Shown: positions 22,266 to 23,774 of the stretch, one piece after another
Numbering within the stretch: the stretch's first letter is position 1
Layout: each line of letters begins with the position of its first letter
DNA from: Robiginitomaculum sp.
GTDB taxonomy: Bacteria; Pseudomonadota; Alphaproteobacteria; Caulobacterales; Maricaulaceae
Direction of reading: 5' to 3'
DNA length: 23,774 bases
NCBI GenBank assembly: GCA_021647375.1
Contig: JAKIUV010000045.1
Span: 1-23,774 of the forward strand
Notes under the pieces: model-generated
What the model was told of the DNA's origin: nothing
Databases searched by the model: none
Seen by the model: only the letters and a program-made list of their open reading frames with translations
Made by a program: the position numbers and the translations under genes

Positions 22266-23144
22266 ATGACAAAACCAGGTTTAGGCGCGCGGCTCACTGC
22301 TAAATTGATGAATTTAGAGCGCAAGCTTGCGGGGCTTAAGCGTAAAACCGCACCGCTTGATGGCCTCGATATGGTTTATTATGATAATGAAAATGTCGGC
22401 AAACCGGTCATCGTATTTATACACGGCTATACGGCGGACAAATCCTTGTGGCACCGTCCGGCGAAAATGCTGGCTAAGGATTACCATATCATCGCGCCGG
22501 ACATGGCCGGACACGGCGAGACGCCCTATAGCCCGGACGCCAATTACAGCATGCCTTCCCAGGTCGCATGGCTGGCGAAATTGTTACGGCATCTGAATAT
22601 CGACAAAGCCCATCTGGTCGGCTCATCCATGGGCGGGTTTATCGCCGCCGCCTTTGCCGTCGCCCACCCCGACATGACAAACAGCATCACCCTGCTTGAC
22701 CCGGCGGGCATCACCTCGCCCGAGCCGAGCGATATAGGCCGTGTGTTTGAAGAAGAGGGCCGCAATATGTTCCTGCCCAAAACCCGCGCCGAGTTTTTTG
22801 CCTTTCTCGATATGGTCATGGTGAAACGACCCTATATTCCAAAATTCGCCCTCAACACTATGGCCGACGTCCACATCAGCCGCCGCGATGCCTATGCCCA
22901 TATATTCCAGGATTTTTTCGACAAAGATTTTCTGGAAGACCAGCTTCACAAAATCCAAGCCCCAACCTTGCTCGTCTGGGGCAAGCAAGACCAAATCCTA
23001 AGCGTAAGCGCCGCCCCAATCTGGCAAGCCGGCATAAAAAACTGCCAGACGGTTATCTACGACGACCTAGGCCACGTCCCCAGCATGGAAGCCACCAAAC
23101 GGACTATGGGTGCGTTGGTCGCGTTTGTGGGTGGGGTTGCGTAA
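22266..23144 (+). CDS. Alpha/beta-fold hydrolase
   Basis: A 292-residue alpha/beta hydrolase. The oxyanion-side motif is 'FIHGYTADKSLW', the nucleophile elbow is 'GSSMGG' (Ser121), the acid is Asp in 'VWGKQDQI' and the catalytic His is in 'LGHVPSMEA'. The order and spacing match the meta-cleavage-product hydrolase/lipase-like branch, so esters or C-C bonds of small molecules, or acylglycerols, could be substrates; specificity is not readable. An N-terminal basic, amphipathic stretch ('ARLTAKLMNLERKLAGLKRK') may bring it to the membrane. The start ATG 22266 has AAGGGGA 6 nt upstream, next to a small GGTGT/ACACC hairpin (22240-22254). Repeats and an IS lie directly downstream. Confidence 0.9.
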   Translation: MTKPGLGARLTAKLMNLERKLAGLKRKTAPLDGLDMVYYDNENVGKPVIVFIHGYTADKSLWHRPAKMLAKDYHIIAPDMAGHGETPYSPDANYSMPSQVAWLAKLLRHLNIDKAHLVGSSMGGFIAAAFAVAHPDMTNSITLLDPAGITSPEPSDIGRVFEEEGRNMFLPKTRAEFFAFLDMVMVKRPYIPKFALNTMADVHISRRDAYAHIFQDFFDKDFLEDQLHKIQAPTLLVWGKQDQILSVSAAPIWQAGIKNCQTVIYDDLGHVPSMEATKRTMGALVAFVGGVA

Positions 23145-23147
23145 TTC

Positions 23148-23333
23148 TCCTCACCATCCAGCCCCTCACCTTGTTCCTCTCCCAATGGGAGAGGAGACGC
23201 TATCATTTAGTTTGGGGATTATGGAGTATGATTGACAGTACTATAGCCCATTTCTGAAATAGAATTTACAAAGGTAGTTTAGTCCATGGTCTCCTCTCCT
23301 CGGGGGAGAGGAACAAGGTGAGGGGCTGGGATA
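23148..23333. repeat. Palindromic repeat element, copy B, with perfect 22-bp terminal inverted repeats
   Basis: The core runs from 23162 to 23325. Its first 22 bases (23162-23183, starting CCCCTCACCTTG) are the exact reverse complement of its last 22 (23304-23325, ending GGTGAGGGG), and each end also carries an inner hairpin around CCTCTCCC/GGGAGAGG. The middle ~105 bp is AT-rich with no ORF. Size and ends match copy A at 5352-5509. This looks like a MITE-type non-autonomous element; an origin from a particular transposon cannot be assigned. Confidence 0.88.
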
Positions 23334-23438
23334 TTTATGGGGCAACTAAGCTCTACATAAATATCCCAACCTTCAACCTGCAGACACGGATGTGCGAGAG
23401 CAAAACCACCTACCCCAACCGTTCATACTGTATCCGCT

Positions 23439-23522
23439 CACCCCGGCATAGGCCGGGGAGGGCGGTATCCATTGTGAGGTTAGCACGAAACCAAAAAATG
23501 CACCCCGTCCTATGACCGGGTG
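23439..23522. repeat. REPIN/BIME-like pair of inverted hairpins
   Basis: The left hairpin (23439-23460) has CCCCGGC-ATAG-GCCGGGG. The right hairpin (23501-23522) is CACCCCGTC-CTAT-GACCGGGTG with one mismatch. The reverse complement of the right unit resembles the left unit, including the CATAGG loop side, so they are two related units in opposite orientation separated by about 40 nt. Confidence 0.65.
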
Positions 23523-23570
23523 AACGGGTATTGGTGATTGGTCTTGGAACAAACCTAAAGTCAGAAATGA

Positions 23571-23648
23571 TAGTGTTTAAAATTCTGTGTCATTCCAGTA
23601 GATTTGCACCAAGGGCAGGCTTTGCTCTAAAAAATAGGAATGACTATT
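23571..23648 (+). mobile_element. Probable left end of an IS256-family element
   Basis: The region directly ahead of the transposase holds AAAATTCTGTGTCATTCC (23579-23596), which resembles terminal repeats I recall for IS256-family elements. The outer boundary and target duplication cannot be fixed because the right end lies outside the window. Confidence 0.4.
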
Positions 23649-23774
23649 ATGACCAAATTACCACACAAGCCCATGGGCTTCGATTTTGATGAAGCTCTTA
23701 AATCCTTACAGGCTGGCCAGCCACTTTCTGGCAAGGACGGGATATTAACGCCACTGATTAAACAGCTAACCGAA
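23649..23774 (+). CDS. IS256-family transposase, N-terminal 42 codons (truncated by window end)
   Basis: The frame from ATG 23649 is open to the window end and begins 'MTKLPHKPMGFDFDEALKSL'. The following 'GKDGILTPLIKQLTE' is the well-conserved N-terminal signature of IS256-family (mutator-type) DDE transposases, normally ~400 residues. The catalytic DDE residues lie beyond the window, so whether the element is intact cannot be told. Confidence 0.85.
   Translation, partial: MTKLPHKPMGFDFDEALKSLQAGQPLSGKDGILTPLIKQLTE

Larger units (their letters stand above)
23334..23648. other. Non-coding region between repeat copy B and the transposase
   Basis: No convincing gene is seen. 23334-23438 holds nothing I recognise. 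23439-23522 is the REPIN-like hairpin pair, and 23523-23648 is the probable left end of the IS256-type element. Confidence 0.6.

Noticed and set aside
23318..23515. 65-codon ORF near the right end
   Set aside because: It consists of repeat-element and hairpin sequence and has no ribosome site or protein-like pattern.
23162..23522. CRISPR array
   Set aside because: The repeats are inverted pairs of different types and are not regularly spaced direct repeats with unique spacers.

Overview
The window looks like chromosomal DNA from an alphaproteobacterium. The DUF2794 gene is typical of that class, and the short GC-rich palindromic repeats, the dual-BON lipoprotein and the HSDL2-like/DUF2855/ECH1-like cluster fit the marine Hyphomonadaceae/Maricaulales-type lineages. 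That finer placement is inference. Base composition is intermediate, with a clearly AT-richer stretch around 12.4-15.2 kb.

Layout. 3-3580 (+): the 3' part of a uridine kinase gene, a zinc-ribbon thioredoxin (trxC), a FAD/NAD(P) ferredoxin-reductase-type enzyme and an adenosine-deaminase-family lipoprotein. 3613-9517 (-): a probable operon read from right to left, with a PadR regulator, a membrane-anchored histidine phosphatase carrying two TonB-C-like domains, a 5-oxoprolinase/hydantoinase A-B fusion whose linker is made of an in-frame palindromic repeat element, and perhaps a 56-codon ORF. 9598-12403 (+): a tight three-gene cassette (HSDL2-like SDR, DUF2855, ECH1-like crotonase) that suggests acyl-CoA or lipid catabolism. 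It diverges from padR across a palindrome that is a good operator candidate. 12753-16876 (+): the most interesting block. It holds a TIR-transmembrane-TPR protein with the conserved TIR glutamate, a small lysine-rich unknown protein 2 nt behind it, and a protein that appears to join a TRAFs-binding/TPR region, a SLOG-like Rossmann region and a shortened class III cyclase-like domain. This is a candidate NAD+/nucleotide-signalling conflict (defence) system. 16865-20359: a Crp/Fnr regulator (-), a dual-BON lipoprotein (-), DUF2794 (+, possibly leaderless), a small membrane protein (-) and a Bax-inhibitor-1 family protein (-). 20511-23144 (+): a Tas-like aldo-keto reductase, the RNA ligase-like 2',3'-cyclic phosphodiesterase ThpR and an alpha/beta hydrolase. 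23145-23774: a repeat-rich end with a second copy of the palindromic element, a REPIN-like pair of inverted hairpins and the N-terminus of an IS256-family transposase that runs off the window.

Most genes are housekeeping or ordinary metabolism. The three points I would follow up are the TIR/TRAFs-binding/SLOG/cyclase module, the repeat element that has become coding sequence inside the oxoprolinase, and the histidine phosphatase-TonB-C fusion. All family assignments come from reading motifs and remembered family sequences; no database search was run.
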